Source of the DNA: CATQHW01 sp965215345 | Lineage (GTDB): Bacteria; Spirochaetota; Spirochaetia; SZUA-6; Bin103 | Assembly (NCBI GenBank): GCA_965215345.1 | Contig: CBDCDL010000002.1 | Span: 3,472,001 to 3,536,000 of the forward strand | Direction of reading: 5' to 3' | Length of the DNA stretch: 64,000 bases | Shown: positions 33,084 through 40,918 of the stretch, in pieces | How positions within the stretch are numbered: the stretch's first letter is position 1 | How the letters are laid out: each line of letters starts with the position of its first letter | The notes under the pieces: model-generated | Database searches by the model: none | Told to the model about the DNA's origin: nothing | What the model saw: only the letters and a program-made list of their open reading frames with translations | Position numbers and translations under genes: made by a program

Positions 33084-35987
33084 TCAGCCCCCCGCGCGCC
33101 TGGGCCGCTCCGCGGCTGTCTCCCGACAGCGGCTGGCGGGGGGGACGCCTGAGCAGGCCGAGCCCTCCACCAGGCGCAGGCGCTGCCCCGCCGGCTGGCC
33201 GTGCCAGCGCACGACTCCGCCGGCCGGCCAGAACACCTCGACCGTGTCGGCCTGCGTCGCGCCGCCGAGCCCGAAGTGGACGGCGAGCGAGTTCTGCGAG
33301 TGGCCGCTCGATCCGCCCTTCACCTGCCGCATCTGCACGCGATCGCCGGCGTGCGCCTTGATCACGGCGCCGATCGCGCTGCGGTTGCTGTCCGTGCCGA
33401 CCAAGTCGAGCTGCAGCGCCCCGCCCAGCAGCTTGGTGTCGTTGCGGAAGAGTTGCAGCGAGCCTTCCTGGTTGACGACCGCCACGTCGACATCGCCGTC
33501 GCGGTCGTAGTCGGCGATCGCGCTGCCGCGCCCGTCGGGGATCCGCACGCCGGCTTGGCCGGCGACGTTCCGGAAGGTGCCGTCGCCGTCGTTGGAGAAG
33601 AACAGGTCGATCCGCGAGCCGGCCATGGTGACGACGAACAGGTCCTCGTCGCCGTCGTGGTCGGCGTCGAAGAAGTTGACGCCCCAGGAGTCGTCGCCTT
33701 CCACGCCGGCGCGCGCGGCCGAGTTGTCCGCGTACGAGCCGCGCGGCTCGCCGAGGTAGAGGACGTTCCCCCACGGCTCATCCTCCAGCGGCGTGCCGCC
33801 GCTCTTCAGGTCGGAGATGTACAGGTCCCAGGTGCCGTTCCCGTCGACGTCGGCGGTGTCGATGCCCATGCCGGCCTGCGCGTCGTCGCCGATCCAGTAC
33901 CAGTCGCGGAACACCTGCGTGAACGAGCCCTCGGCGTTGCGGAAGAACTGATCGACGTGGCTCGACCGGTTGGCGTAGTCGCCGGCCACGTTGACCACGT
34001 ACAGGTCGGGCCAGAGGTCGGCGTCGAGGTGGGCGCCGAGCACCAGGAAGGCGGCCCGCCAGGCGGTGATGCCCCGATACAGGCCGGCGTCGGCGGTCGC
34101 GTCGGCGAACGTCCCGTCACAGAGGTTGCGGAACAGGCGGTCGCGGGTGGCCTGAGTCCCGGGGGAGTTGATCACGAGGTGGGAGACGTACAGGTCGACG
34201 CAGCCGTCGCGGTCGTAGTCCAGCCACGACGCCGCCTTGGAGCGGTGGCCGGGCAGCGGCCCGTACGGGGTGGCGGCCAGGTCGTCGACTCCGGCGGCGG
34301 CCGCCGTTTCCTCGAACAAGGGCCGGCGGGCGGGAACGCGGCCGCCGTGCTCCACCAGCAGGTTGCGCAGCAGCAGGTTGGGCGGCCCGTCCGGGAGATT
34401 GTCGCCGTGCAGCGCCCACTGGGTGTTGTCGGTGTAGATGTAGATGTCGGGGTCGCCGTCGTTGTCGTAGTCGGCGAAGACCGAGCCCGACATCTCGTAG
34501 GCGGGCAGCTCGGGAATCAGGTGGTGCGCCGCCTCGAAGCGCCCGCCGCCCAGGTTGCGGTACAGCCGCGGCGGATAGCCGGGGTCGCCGCCCACGGCGA
34601 ACAGGTCGGGCCGGCCGTCGGCGTCCACGTCGATCCAGTTGACGCCAAGGCTGTGCGTGGAGCTTGCGAAGAACCGCTCGGCGCCGACCTCGGCCGCCGC
34701 GGCCACTTCGGTGAAGCGGATGGGCGTGTCCCCCACCGTGGCCGGGTCCGGGGCGGCGCGTTCGACGTGCGCCATCGATGCCGCGGCGGGAATGCGCAGG
34801 GCGGGCGCCTCGTGCGGCAGCAGACGGCTCGCTCCCAGCACGGCCAGGCCGCCGGCCATCGCGATCGCCCAGGTGCCCAGCGCGTAGGCGCCGATCCCCC
34901 TCCAGCGCAACGCCCTCGTCAAACCCCAGAACGTGATCGGCCCGCCGGCCGCGGCCGCGAACAGCAGGGTCGCCGCCGGGGCGCTGCCGGCGCCGAGCAG
35001 CAGCAGCAGCGCGACCAGCGGGATCTCGAACAGGAGCGGCACGTTGATCAGCACGCCGAGCGTGGCCGCGACGGCTACGCCGGTGAGGCTGTCGCCCAGG
35101 AAGGCATCGACGGTCTCCGGCTGCAGGACCTGAATCGCCGCGCCGCTCGCGAACCCGGCCACCACCATGATCGGCCCCATGCGGACCAGCATGCGCCCGG
35201 TCGCGCGGGCCCAGCGCGGCAGCCCTGCACGCAACTCCGCGGCCCAACCCAGGTCCGGCTCGGCTGCGTCCGGCGGACTCAAGTCGCAGGCTTCCGGCTC
35301 CGTGGAGCGGCCCGCCACACGCACCACCAGCGGGCCGAGCAGAAAGGCGGCGGCAAGCCCCAGCAGCACGCGGCTGGCGCCCAGCAGCGGGGAGAACACC
35401 ACCGCGATCATCAGCAGCGACGGCACGTTGAGGGTGGCCGAGCCGTGCACGAGCGCCAGTGCTCCCTCGATACCCAGCCCGCGGCGGCGGACGGCGCTGG
35501 ACACCGGGACGATGCAGGCCGAGCAGAGGTTCACCACCGGCCCCAGGCCCAGGCCCTTGAGGATGCGGCCCACCGGACCGGCGGCCTGCCGGCGTGAAGC
35601 GCCCGGCGGCGTCAGGAACGCCTCGGCGATGCCGCCGGCCAGGAACGCGAACGCCATGCCGATGGCGACGAGCTGCAGATAGGTGAGGGAGAAGCGCCAC
35701 CAGCGGGTCAGGAAACTCGACTGCGGCTCCGCCTCCACGCAGAATCCCTGGAAGCATTCCGCCGTGGGCGCCAGCGCCGCCTGCAGGTCGGCGCGCACGG
35801 TATCCAGCTTGGGCAGGCGGTTGAACGCGGCGAAGGGCAGCAGGATGGCCAGCAGCAGGACCATCCCGATGACGCGCCGCTTGCCGGCCGCCGTCGCGAG
35901 GGAGGCGCGGATGCCGCCGACGATCGGCATCCGCCGCGCGCCGGTCACCCACCCGACGGGCGGCACGGCCGCGAGCTTCCGCCACAT
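33084..35987 (-). CDS. Permease fused to VCBS/FG-GAP and ASPIC/UnbV domains
   Basis: 967 residues. Residues 1-400: about ten TM helices including 'NLCSACIVPVSSAVRRRG' (near 153) and 'MLVRMGPIMVVAGFASGAAI', resembling SO0444/ArsP-like permeases for metals. Residues 420-860: calcium-type repeats with D-x-D-x-D-G loops ('IDVDADGRPDLF', 'ADYDNDGDPDIYI', 'LDYDRDGCVDLYV', 'ADVDGNGTWDLYI', 'FDADHDGDEDLFV', 'ADYDRDGDVDVAV'). C-terminal residues 870-950 are an ASPIC/UnbV module ('AVHFGLGGATQADTVEVFWP'). One continuous frame, no start ambiguity. This domain combination looks rare. Role unknown. Confidence 0.85.
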   Translation of the reverse strand: MWRKLAAVPPVGWVTGARRMPIVGGIRASLATAAGKRRVIGMVLLLAILLPFAAFNRLPKLDTVRADLQAALAPTAECFQGFCVEAEPQSSFLTRWWRFSLTYLQLVAIGMAFAFLAGGIAEAFLTPPGASRRQAAGPVGRILKGLGLGPVVNLCSACIVPVSSAVRRRGLGIEGALALVHGSATLNVPSLLMIAVVFSPLLGASRVLLGLAAAFLLGPLVVRVAGRSTEPEACDLSPPDAAEPDLGWAAELRAGLPRWARATGRMLVRMGPIMVVAGFASGAAIQVLQPETVDAFLGDSLTGVAVAATLGVLINVPLLFEIPLVALLLLLGAGSAPAATLLFAAAAGGPITFWGLTRALRWRGIGAYALGTWAIAMAGGLAVLGASRLLPHEAPALRIPAAASMAHVERAAPDPATVGDTPIRFTEVAAAAEVGAERFFASSTHSLGVNWIDVDADGRPDLFAVGGDPGYPPRLYRNLGGGRFEAAHHLIPELPAYEMSGSVFADYDNDGDPDIYIYTDNTQWALHGDNLPDGPPNLLLRNLLVEHGGRVPARRPLFEETAAAAGVDDLAATPYGPLPGHRSKAASWLDYDRDGCVDLYVSHLVINSPGTQATRDRLFRNLCDGTFADATADAGLYRGITAWRAAFLVLGAHLDADLWPDLYVVNVAGDYANRSSHVDQFFRNAEGSFTQVFRDWYWIGDDAQAGMGIDTADVDGNGTWDLYISDLKSGGTPLEDEPWGNVLYLGEPRGSYADNSAARAGVEGDDSWGVNFFDADHDGDEDLFVVTMAGSRIDLFFSNDGDGTFRNVAGQAGVRIPDGRGSAIADYDRDGDVDVAVVNQEGSLQLFRNDTKLLGGALQLDLVGTDSNRSAIGAVIKAHAGDRVQMRQVKGGSSGHSQNSLAVHFGLGGATQADTVEVFWPAGGVVRWHGQPAGQRLRLVEGSACSGVPPASRCRETAAERPRRAGG

Positions 35988-36061
35988 GGCTTCTGAGCGT
36001 AGTCGAATGCAGCCATCGGTCGCCAGAGCGGGAGGTTCAGGGCGGTTCGACCGATGTGATT

Positions 36062-36090
36062 GAATTAGCTAAGCTTAGGCGAGCTAATTC
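36062..36090. promoter_or_regulatory. Inverted-repeat operator before the Phd/PIN pair
   Basis: GAATTAGCT (36062-36070) and AGCTAATTC (36082-36090) form a perfect 9-bp inverted repeat with an 11-bp spacer, in AT-rich DNA just 17 bp before the antitoxin start. This is the expected kind of operator for TA autoregulation. Confidence 0.6.
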
Positions 36091-36107
36091 GATCGGAAGG
36101 AAGTGAC

Positions 36108-36335
36108 ATGCAAGTGAACATGCACGAAGCCAAGTCTCAGCTCTCGCGGCTGGGCGAGCTGGCCTGGAAGGGCGAGGAGATCGTCATCGCCAAGGCCGGC
36201 AAGCCGTATCTGGATCTCGTCCCGCATCAGCCTCGGCCTCCCCGCAAACTCGGGCTGCTGAAGGGGCGCATCTGGATCGCTCCCGATTTCGATGAAACCC
36301 CGATCGAAGTGATCGAGGCGTTCGAGGGCCGGTAA
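36108..36335 (+). CDS. Phd/YefM-like antitoxin
   Basis: 75 residues. 'VNMHEAKSQLSRLGELAWKG' and 'EEIVIAKAGKPYLDLVPHQP' are the N-terminal Phd/YefM DNA-binding fold; the C-terminal half ('PPRKLGLLKGRIWIAPDFDE') is the toxin-binding tail common with PIN partners. It overlaps the toxin start by 1 bp (TAATG). Its palindromic operator lies upstream. Confidence 0.88.
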   Translation: MQVNMHEAKSQLSRLGELAWKGEEIVIAKAGKPYLDLVPHQPRPPRKLGLLKGRIWIAPDFDETPIEVIEAFEGR

Positions 36336-36718
36336 TGATGCGTCGGCTCCTGCTCGACACGCATGCGCTCCTGTGGGTGCTCGACGACAACGACGCCCTC
36401 GGCGAACCCGCTCGGCGTGCGATCGTCGACCCGACCAACGAGGTGTTCGTGAGCGCGATCAGCATGTGGGAGATTTCCATCAAGCGCTCTCTCGGCAAGC
36501 TGCGGGCGCCGGAGGAACTGCTGTCCACTGTCGAAGCGTCCGGATTCCGGGAGTTGCCGGTGACGTTCGTCCATGCCGATCAGGCCGGAAGCCTGCCTCC
36601 GCACCACCGCGATCCCTTCGATCGGATGCTCGTGGCGCAGGCCCAGGTGGAGGGGCTCACCATCGTCACCCATGACTGCGTGATCGCGAAGTACGGAGTG
36701 CGCACGCTGGCCACGTGA
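36335..36718 (+). CDS. PIN-domain ribonuclease toxin (VapC-like)
   Basis: 127 residues; ATG at 36335 with a second ATG at 36338. PIN residues: D8 of 'LLLDTHALLWVLDD', E in 'AISMWEISIKRSLGKL', then D in 'HHRDPFDRMLVAQAQVEG' and the late 'IVTHD'. Complete length for the family. Forms an intact TA operon with the upstream Phd-like antitoxin. Confidence 0.9.
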   Translation: MMRRLLLDTHALLWVLDDNDALGEPARRAIVDPTNEVFVSAISMWEISIKRSLGKLRAPEELLSTVEASGFRELPVTFVHADQAGSLPPHHRDPFDRMLVAQAQVEGLTIVTHDCVIAKYGVRTLAT

Positions 36719-36742
36719 GCCGCTGGTTCGTACGCTGTCCGT

Positions 36743-37015
36743 ATGACGCGCAAACTGGTGCGGGTGGGTAACAGCATCGCGGTGACCTTGCCTCACGAAC
36801 TGGTCAAGGAGTTCGCGTTGCAGGCCGGGATGGAGGTGGATGCGACCGTCGACCCACGGGATGGGAGTTTCGTCGTCCGCACGGGCGTCAAGTTCTTCGA
36901 TGCGGGCGAGGCGTCGCCGCGTTTCAGGAACATGGTCGACCACCTCGTCCGGGAGCGTCGCGAGCTGTACGAACGTCTCGCCGCCGGCGCGGACCCCCAA
37001 CGACAGCACTTCTGA
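36743..37015 (+). CDS. AbrB/MazE-type antitoxin
   Basis: 90 residues. 'KLVRVGNSIAVTLPHELVKE' is the SpoVT/AbrB swapped-hairpin motif; 'MEVDATVDPRDGSFVVRTG' completes it, and a C-terminal helix ('FRNMVDHLVRERRELYERL') would bind a toxin. The adjoining downstream gene is only a Doc-like stub (37030-37152), so the antitoxin seems orphaned. Confidence 0.8.
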   Translation: MTRKLVRVGNSIAVTLPHELVKEFALQAGMEVDATVDPRDGSFVVRTGVKFFDAGEASPRFRNMVDHLVRERRELYERLAAGADPQRQHF

Positions 37016-37029
37016 TCCCGACACCGCTG

Positions 37030-37152
37030 ATGATCGGGTATCTGAGTGAACAACAGGTTCTGCACCTTCACCGGGTGATGATCGGCGCGTCGGCCCACAT
37101 CGGCGTCGAGGAGATACGCATCTGGAGCGAACAGCGCATCCGACGCGAGTGA
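37030..37152 (+). pseudogene. Doc (Fic-family) toxin stub
   Basis: 40 codons from ATG 37030. 'MIGYLSEQQVLHLHRVMI' resembles the Doc N-terminus (Y-L-S-x-x-x-V-L-x-x-H). The Fic motif HPFxxGN region is absent; the remainder 'GASAHIGVEEIRIWSEQRIR' is followed by a TGA inside the palindromic repeat. The short frame may be a toxin cut off by recombination. It sits 14 bp after the AbrB-type antitoxin, the usual order for AbrB/Doc pairs. Confidence 0.5.
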
Positions 37153-37179
37153 GTGAAGCGAACCTCACTCGCAGAGTGA
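37145..37179 (+). repeat. Junction repeat, copy 2 (palindromic)
   Basis: GCGAGTGAG (37145-37153), loop TGAAGCGAAC, CTCACTCGC (37164-37172): a perfect 9-bp inverted repeat, followed by a third arm GAGTGA (37174-37179). It contains the stop of the Doc stub (TGA 37150-37152) and the GTG start (37149) of the next gene, and encodes 'MSEANLTRRV'. Confidence 0.75.
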
Positions 37180-38669
37180 TGTTGGCGGCATTTCTCATGG
37201 CTGCGGCCGGCATCGGCCTGGCAGGCTGCGGCGATGGTGCGTCGGCCAGCGATCAGACCGGTGTCGCTCCGGCGGTGTCCTTCCCTCTTGCGCAGCCGAT
37301 CACGCTCACCGTCGGCGTTCCGGAGTCGTCGCTCCCCGCTGCCGCCCGCCCGGCCTGGGAGGAACTGCAGCGGCGCACCAACGTCACGCCGCAACCGGTC
37401 GCGATCGCCGGCGCCAGCGCCGCGGCCCGCGGCGCCCGCCTGGCGGAGCTGGCCGCTTCGGACGAGTTGCCGGACCTGCTGGCCGAGGGGGTGGCGCCGC
37501 TCGATTTCATCCGCCAGCGGGAGTGGCTGGTCAACCTGCTCGAACGGCCGGAGCTCACGCCCAACCTGTACCGCCTGCTGGCGGAGCACGATCGCTTCCG
37601 CCAGAGCACGCACGGCCGGCTGCTGGCCCCGGGGGAGCTGTACGCGCTGGGCGTGTTCGACGCGAGCGCCAGCCCGTACCTGGGCGCCATGGCCTACCGG
37701 CAGGACGTGTTCGAGGCCCGTGGCCTCGTCGCCGATACGTGGGAGGAGCTGCTTGCATCGCTCGGTGCCCTCCAGTCGGAGTTCACCGGAAGCAGGCCGT
37801 TCGCCGCCACCCGGCGGGCGCTGCTGTTCCGGGCGCCGTCGTGGTTCCGCTCCGGCGTCGACGAGCGGGTCGCTGCCTACTACCATCCCGAGCGGCGCGA
37901 GTGGCGGTTGGGGCCGCTCGAACGGGAGTTCGAGGACTACCTGCGCTGGTTCCATCGCTTGGTGGCAGAAGGGCTGATGGCGGCCGATTCGCTCGACCCG
38001 CGGACCGCTCCCGGCGATCTGGACCTGCTGCGCCTGCTGGCCTCCGAACGCGCGTTCGTGGTCCCTTGGGCGGGCCGGACCGGTCCGGCGCTGGCCGGTT
38101 CGCGCGGGTACGGCGGGCTGACCCATGACGGCGACTGGGACCGCGCCGGGGCCTGGGTGGGACCGCTACGGCTGCCTCGGAACCGTGGCCGGCGCGGCTG
38201 GATCTCGCCGCGTGCGTGGAACGCCGCCTCGCCGGGCTGGGCCGTGACGTCGGCGTCCCCGCACGCCGAGACCGCGGTGGCGTTCCTGGACCTGCTGCTC
38301 GATGAGGAGGTGGCGGGCGAGATCGCGGCGGCATCGGATGCACCCGACCGCCTGGACTTCGCGCTGTGGCTGGCAGGCGAGGACGGCTCGACAGACACGC
38401 CGGCCGCGCGGTACTTCGAGCGCCACGACGTGGCGATCTACCTGGACGACGGTGCGGTGATCCTGGAGCCGTGGCCGGCCATCACCACGCAAAGCCGCAC
38501 CTTCGTGGACGCGCTGGCCGGTCCGCTGGTCGAGCACATCGCCGCGGAGGCCGCCAAGTTCATCACCGGGGCCCGGCCGCTGACGCAGCTCGAGGCGTTT
38601 CGGGAGGAGTTGCACGACCGCGGCGCGGAGCGGCTGCTCAACTGGCTGAATCTGGGGCGGGCGCGGTGA
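37149..38669 (+). CDS. Extracellular solute-binding lipoprotein
   Basis: 506 residues. 'MSEANLTRRVMLAAFLMAAA' then 'GIGLAGCGDG': a signal peptide with lipobox L-A-G-C (Cys 27), so a lipoprotein. The GTG start lies in the palindromic repeat, which supplies the positively charged n-region; an ATG at 37179 would leave a weaker one. Family 1-type binding protein features: 'LPDLLAEGVAPLDFIRQREW', 'GELYALGVFDASASPYLGAM', 'YRQDVFEARGLVADTWEELL' and 'ETAVAFLDLLLDEEVAGEIA'. Probably sugar related. The DUF4340 gene starts on its stop (GTGA). Confidence 0.8.
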   Translation: MSEANLTRRVMLAAFLMAAAGIGLAGCGDGASASDQTGVAPAVSFPLAQPITLTVGVPESSLPAAARPAWEELQRRTNVTPQPVAIAGASAAARGARLAELAASDELPDLLAEGVAPLDFIRQREWLVNLLERPELTPNLYRLLAEHDRFRQSTHGRLLAPGELYALGVFDASASPYLGAMAYRQDVFEARGLVADTWEELLASLGALQSEFTGSRPFAATRRALLFRAPSWFRSGVDERVAAYYHPERREWRLGPLEREFEDYLRWFHRLVAEGLMAADSLDPRTAPGDLDLLRLLASERAFVVPWAGRTGPALAGSRGYGGLTHDGDWDRAGAWVGPLRLPRNRGRRGWISPRAWNAASPGWAVTSASPHAETAVAFLDLLLDEEVAGEIAAASDAPDRLDFALWLAGEDGSTDTPAARYFERHDVAIYLDDGAVILEPWPAITTQSRTFVDALAGPLVEHIAAEAAKFITGARPLTQLEAFREELHDRGAERLLNWLNLGRAR

Positions 38670-40117
38670 GCGGCCCGACATCGGAAGGGCGGGCGACGCG
38701 TCGCCGGGTCCGGCTGATTGCGCCTGTGGCCGCTATCGTCGTGCTGATCGCCGGCTACCTGCTGCTGGCCGGCCGCGAACCGGCCGGCGAGGAGGCAGGT
38801 GACGAGCAGGCATTGCCGCCGTTCTACACAGGGGATCGGGAGTCGGTGGCCACGATCATTATCGAGCACACCGGGATGACGCTGCAGCGCCGCTCCATCC
38901 TCGAAACCGATGCCGGGTTCGCGTGGATCTACCCGGCGGCACCCGGCGCTCCCCTGCGCGAGCCGCAGGTGCTGCAGGTGGTGGAGGCGGTGGTCGGCCT
39001 GCGGCCGCTGCGTGTCATCGCCGAGGATCCGGGCGATCTGGCGGCATATGGGCTGGACGAACCGCGCGGCCGCATCGAGCTGGTCTCGGCCGGCGGCGAC
39101 CGCCTGACCGTGCTGCTGGGGTCGCGCACCGCCACCGGCACCAGCTACGCGATGGTGGACGGCCGGGACGTGGTGTACACCGTCAGTGGCGACGCCGTGT
39201 ACCTCCTGAGCAGAGAACCGGCGGCGTTGATCGACACGTCGCTGCCGACCTTCGAGCCGGTGCTGGTCCGCCGGCTCCGCGTGGGCGGCGCCGACGGCGA
39301 GCTGGAGGTCCGGTACGACGCCTTCCACGACGCGTCGCAGGCGGCCGAGCGGGCCGCCTACCTCATCACGTCGCCGTACGCCGGCCCCGTGCTGGTCGAC
39401 GACACGGCGCTGGGCGGGGTGCTGGCGCGGCTGCGCGACGATCTGACCGGTGACGTAGCCGACGGCATCGTCGCCGAGGCCGCGGCCGACGATCCGGCGC
39501 TGGGGCTGGCCCGGCCCGAGTTCGAGCTGGAGGTCGAGGACGCCGAAGGGACCTACCACCTCCTGATTGGCGCGCCCGCCGGCGCCACCCATCGCTACGC
39601 CGCGCTCGCCGGCCGCCCGACGGTGTACCGGCTCGGCAACAGCCGCGTCGAGGTCCTGGACCGCCTGCGGCCTTTCGACCTGATGGCGCGGGCGGTGGCC
39701 GAGGTCGACTACGACCTCGTGCAGGAGATGGTGTTCACGGCAGGCGAAGCCATCTACCGGGTGACGATCGACCGGGACGGTGAGTCGGGTGCGGCGGTCT
39801 ACCAGCTCGGCGGGGCGCCTCTGTCCTTCGTGGACGCCGCCGAGTTGCTGGAACACCTGAACGGCCTGCGGGTGGAAGACGACGTCCCCGGCGACGCGCG
39901 GGCGGCCGGAGTCCAGCCCGTGCTGACCGTCATCTGGCGACTCGCCAAGCCCGAGCTCTCCGAGTGGTCGGTCGAGGTCCTTCCGCATGACGGCGAGTTC
40001 CACACGGTACGCCGGGGCGGATCCGGTCCGGCGCCCATGTTTCTGATCGACCGGCGCTCGATAGCCCGGCTGCTGGAGTTGCTGGCGCGGATGGCCGGCA
40101 CGCCGCCGGCCGGCTGA
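38666..40117 (+). CDS. DUF4340-domain membrane-anchored protein
   Basis: 483 residues from GTG 38666, overlapping the previous stop by 4 bp. N-terminal TM helix 'LIAPVAAIVVLIAGYLLLAG', then extracytoplasmic DUF4340 units with the 'YGLDEPRGRIELVSAGGD' and 'LGLARPEFELEVEDAEG' turns. Paralogue of 20302-21672. Its stop (TGA 40115-40117) and that of the convergent DUF4097 gene (40119-40121) both fall in the palindrome GGCTGAGTCAGCC. Both copies stand close upstream of a DUF4097 gene and permeases. Confidence 0.8.
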   Translation: MSGPTSEGRATRRRVRLIAPVAAIVVLIAGYLLLAGREPAGEEAGDEQALPPFYTGDRESVATIIIEHTGMTLQRRSILETDAGFAWIYPAAPGAPLREPQVLQVVEAVVGLRPLRVIAEDPGDLAAYGLDEPRGRIELVSAGGDRLTVLLGSRTATGTSYAMVDGRDVVYTVSGDAVYLLSREPAALIDTSLPTFEPVLVRRLRVGGADGELEVRYDAFHDASQAAERAAYLITSPYAGPVLVDDTALGGVLARLRDDLTGDVADGIVAEAAADDPALGLARPEFELEVEDAEGTYHLLIGAPAGATHRYAALAGRPTVYRLGNSRVEVLDRLRPFDLMARAVAEVDYDLVQEMVFTAGEAIYRVTIDRDGESGAAVYQLGGAPLSFVDAAELLEHLNGLRVEDDVPGDARAAGVQPVLTVIWRLAKPELSEWSVEVLPHDGEFHTVRRGGSGPAPMFLIDRRSIARLLELLARMAGTPPAG

Positions 40118-40118
40118 G

Positions 40119-40901
40119 TCAGCCGCCCGCGCCGGGCCCGCCGCCCGCGCCCGGCTCCCCCTTCACCGGCGCCGGGGCACGCGTGATCGTCCCGTCCAGA
40201 CCCTCGATCAGGATGTCCTCGACCGCAACGTTGGTCACCACGTGGCCTGCGACCCCGCGCAGCGTCAGGCGCCCGCCGATGGTCTGCACGCGCACGTCGC
40301 CGGCGCCGCCGGCCACGGAGATATCGCCGTCGGAGGAGAGCAGCCACTTGGGACCGTCGCTGTCGAACACGCGGGTGACGCCGGCGGCGTTGGTGGTGTA
40401 CAGCTCCGCGGTCACGTCGCGGACGATGATGTCTCCCTCGAAGGTGTACAGATCGGCGCTCGGCGCTTCCAGTCCTTGCAGGATCAGGTCGCCTGCCGCG
40501 GTGACCGCCACCGATACGCCGTGCGGCACGCGCAGCCGGATCTGCGGGTACCACAGCATGGACGACCGCAGCACGTTCCGGTCATTCGTGACGACCTCCA
40601 CCGTCACCCGGTCCGGCGTGTCGCCGGTGACGATGGCCACGGCGTTGCGGCGCCTGACCCGTTCCGACATCACCGCGCGGCCGGCGATCACGTCGCCCTC
40701 GTAGCCGGTGATGTCCAGGGAGAAGAACGAGCCCTTGACGACCAGCTCTGCGCGCGCAGGGACCTCGAACCGCTCCTCGACCGCTGCGCCCTCCAACATG
40801 CCGGCGGCGAGTCCGCCGGCTGCGTTCAGCAGCCAGTACAGGCACGCAAGCGTCGCGACACGAACGGGCACCCGCGCAGATTGACAACTCTCCCGCCGCA
40901 T
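40119..40901 (-). CDS. DUF4097-like secreted beta-helix protein
   Basis: About 260 residues from ATG 40901 (a GTG at 40871 gives a cleaner signal peptide, 'MPVRVATLACLYWLLNAAGG', and leaves 47 bp for divergent promoters). Stacked strands 'VAVTAAGDLILQGLEAPSAD', 'LYTFEGDIIVRDVTAELYTT', 'LLSSDGDISVAGGAGDVRVQ' form a beta-helix. Paralogue of 24806-25564, equally divergent from an ABC permease. A Gly/Pro-rich tail ends the protein. Surface or periplasmic role inferred. Confidence 0.7.
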   Translation of the reverse strand: MRRESCQSARVPVRVATLACLYWLLNAAGGLAAGMLEGAAVEERFEVPARAELVVKGSFFSLDITGYEGDVIAGRAVMSERVRRRNAVAIVTGDTPDRVTVEVVTNDRNVLRSSMLWYPQIRLRVPHGVSVAVTAAGDLILQGLEAPSADLYTFEGDIIVRDVTAELYTTNAAGVTRVFDSDGPKWLLSSDGDISVAGGAGDVRVQTIGGRLTLRGVAGHVVTNVAVEDILIEGLDGTITRAPAPVKGEPGAGGGPGAGG

Positions 40902-40918
40902 TTGCAACGTGGCAGCAG
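40881..40918 (+). promoter_or_regulatory. Conserved leader before tandem permease genes
   Basis: TTGACA at 40881-40886 lies 38 bp before the ATG of permease 40919. The same element, AGATTGACAA with a CA(A/C)CGTGGC block near the start, precedes permease 41999 (TTGACA 41962-41967, 37 bp upstream). A clear -10 box is not seen. It may be a promoter or just the duplicated leader of a tandem gene duplication. Confidence 0.35.
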
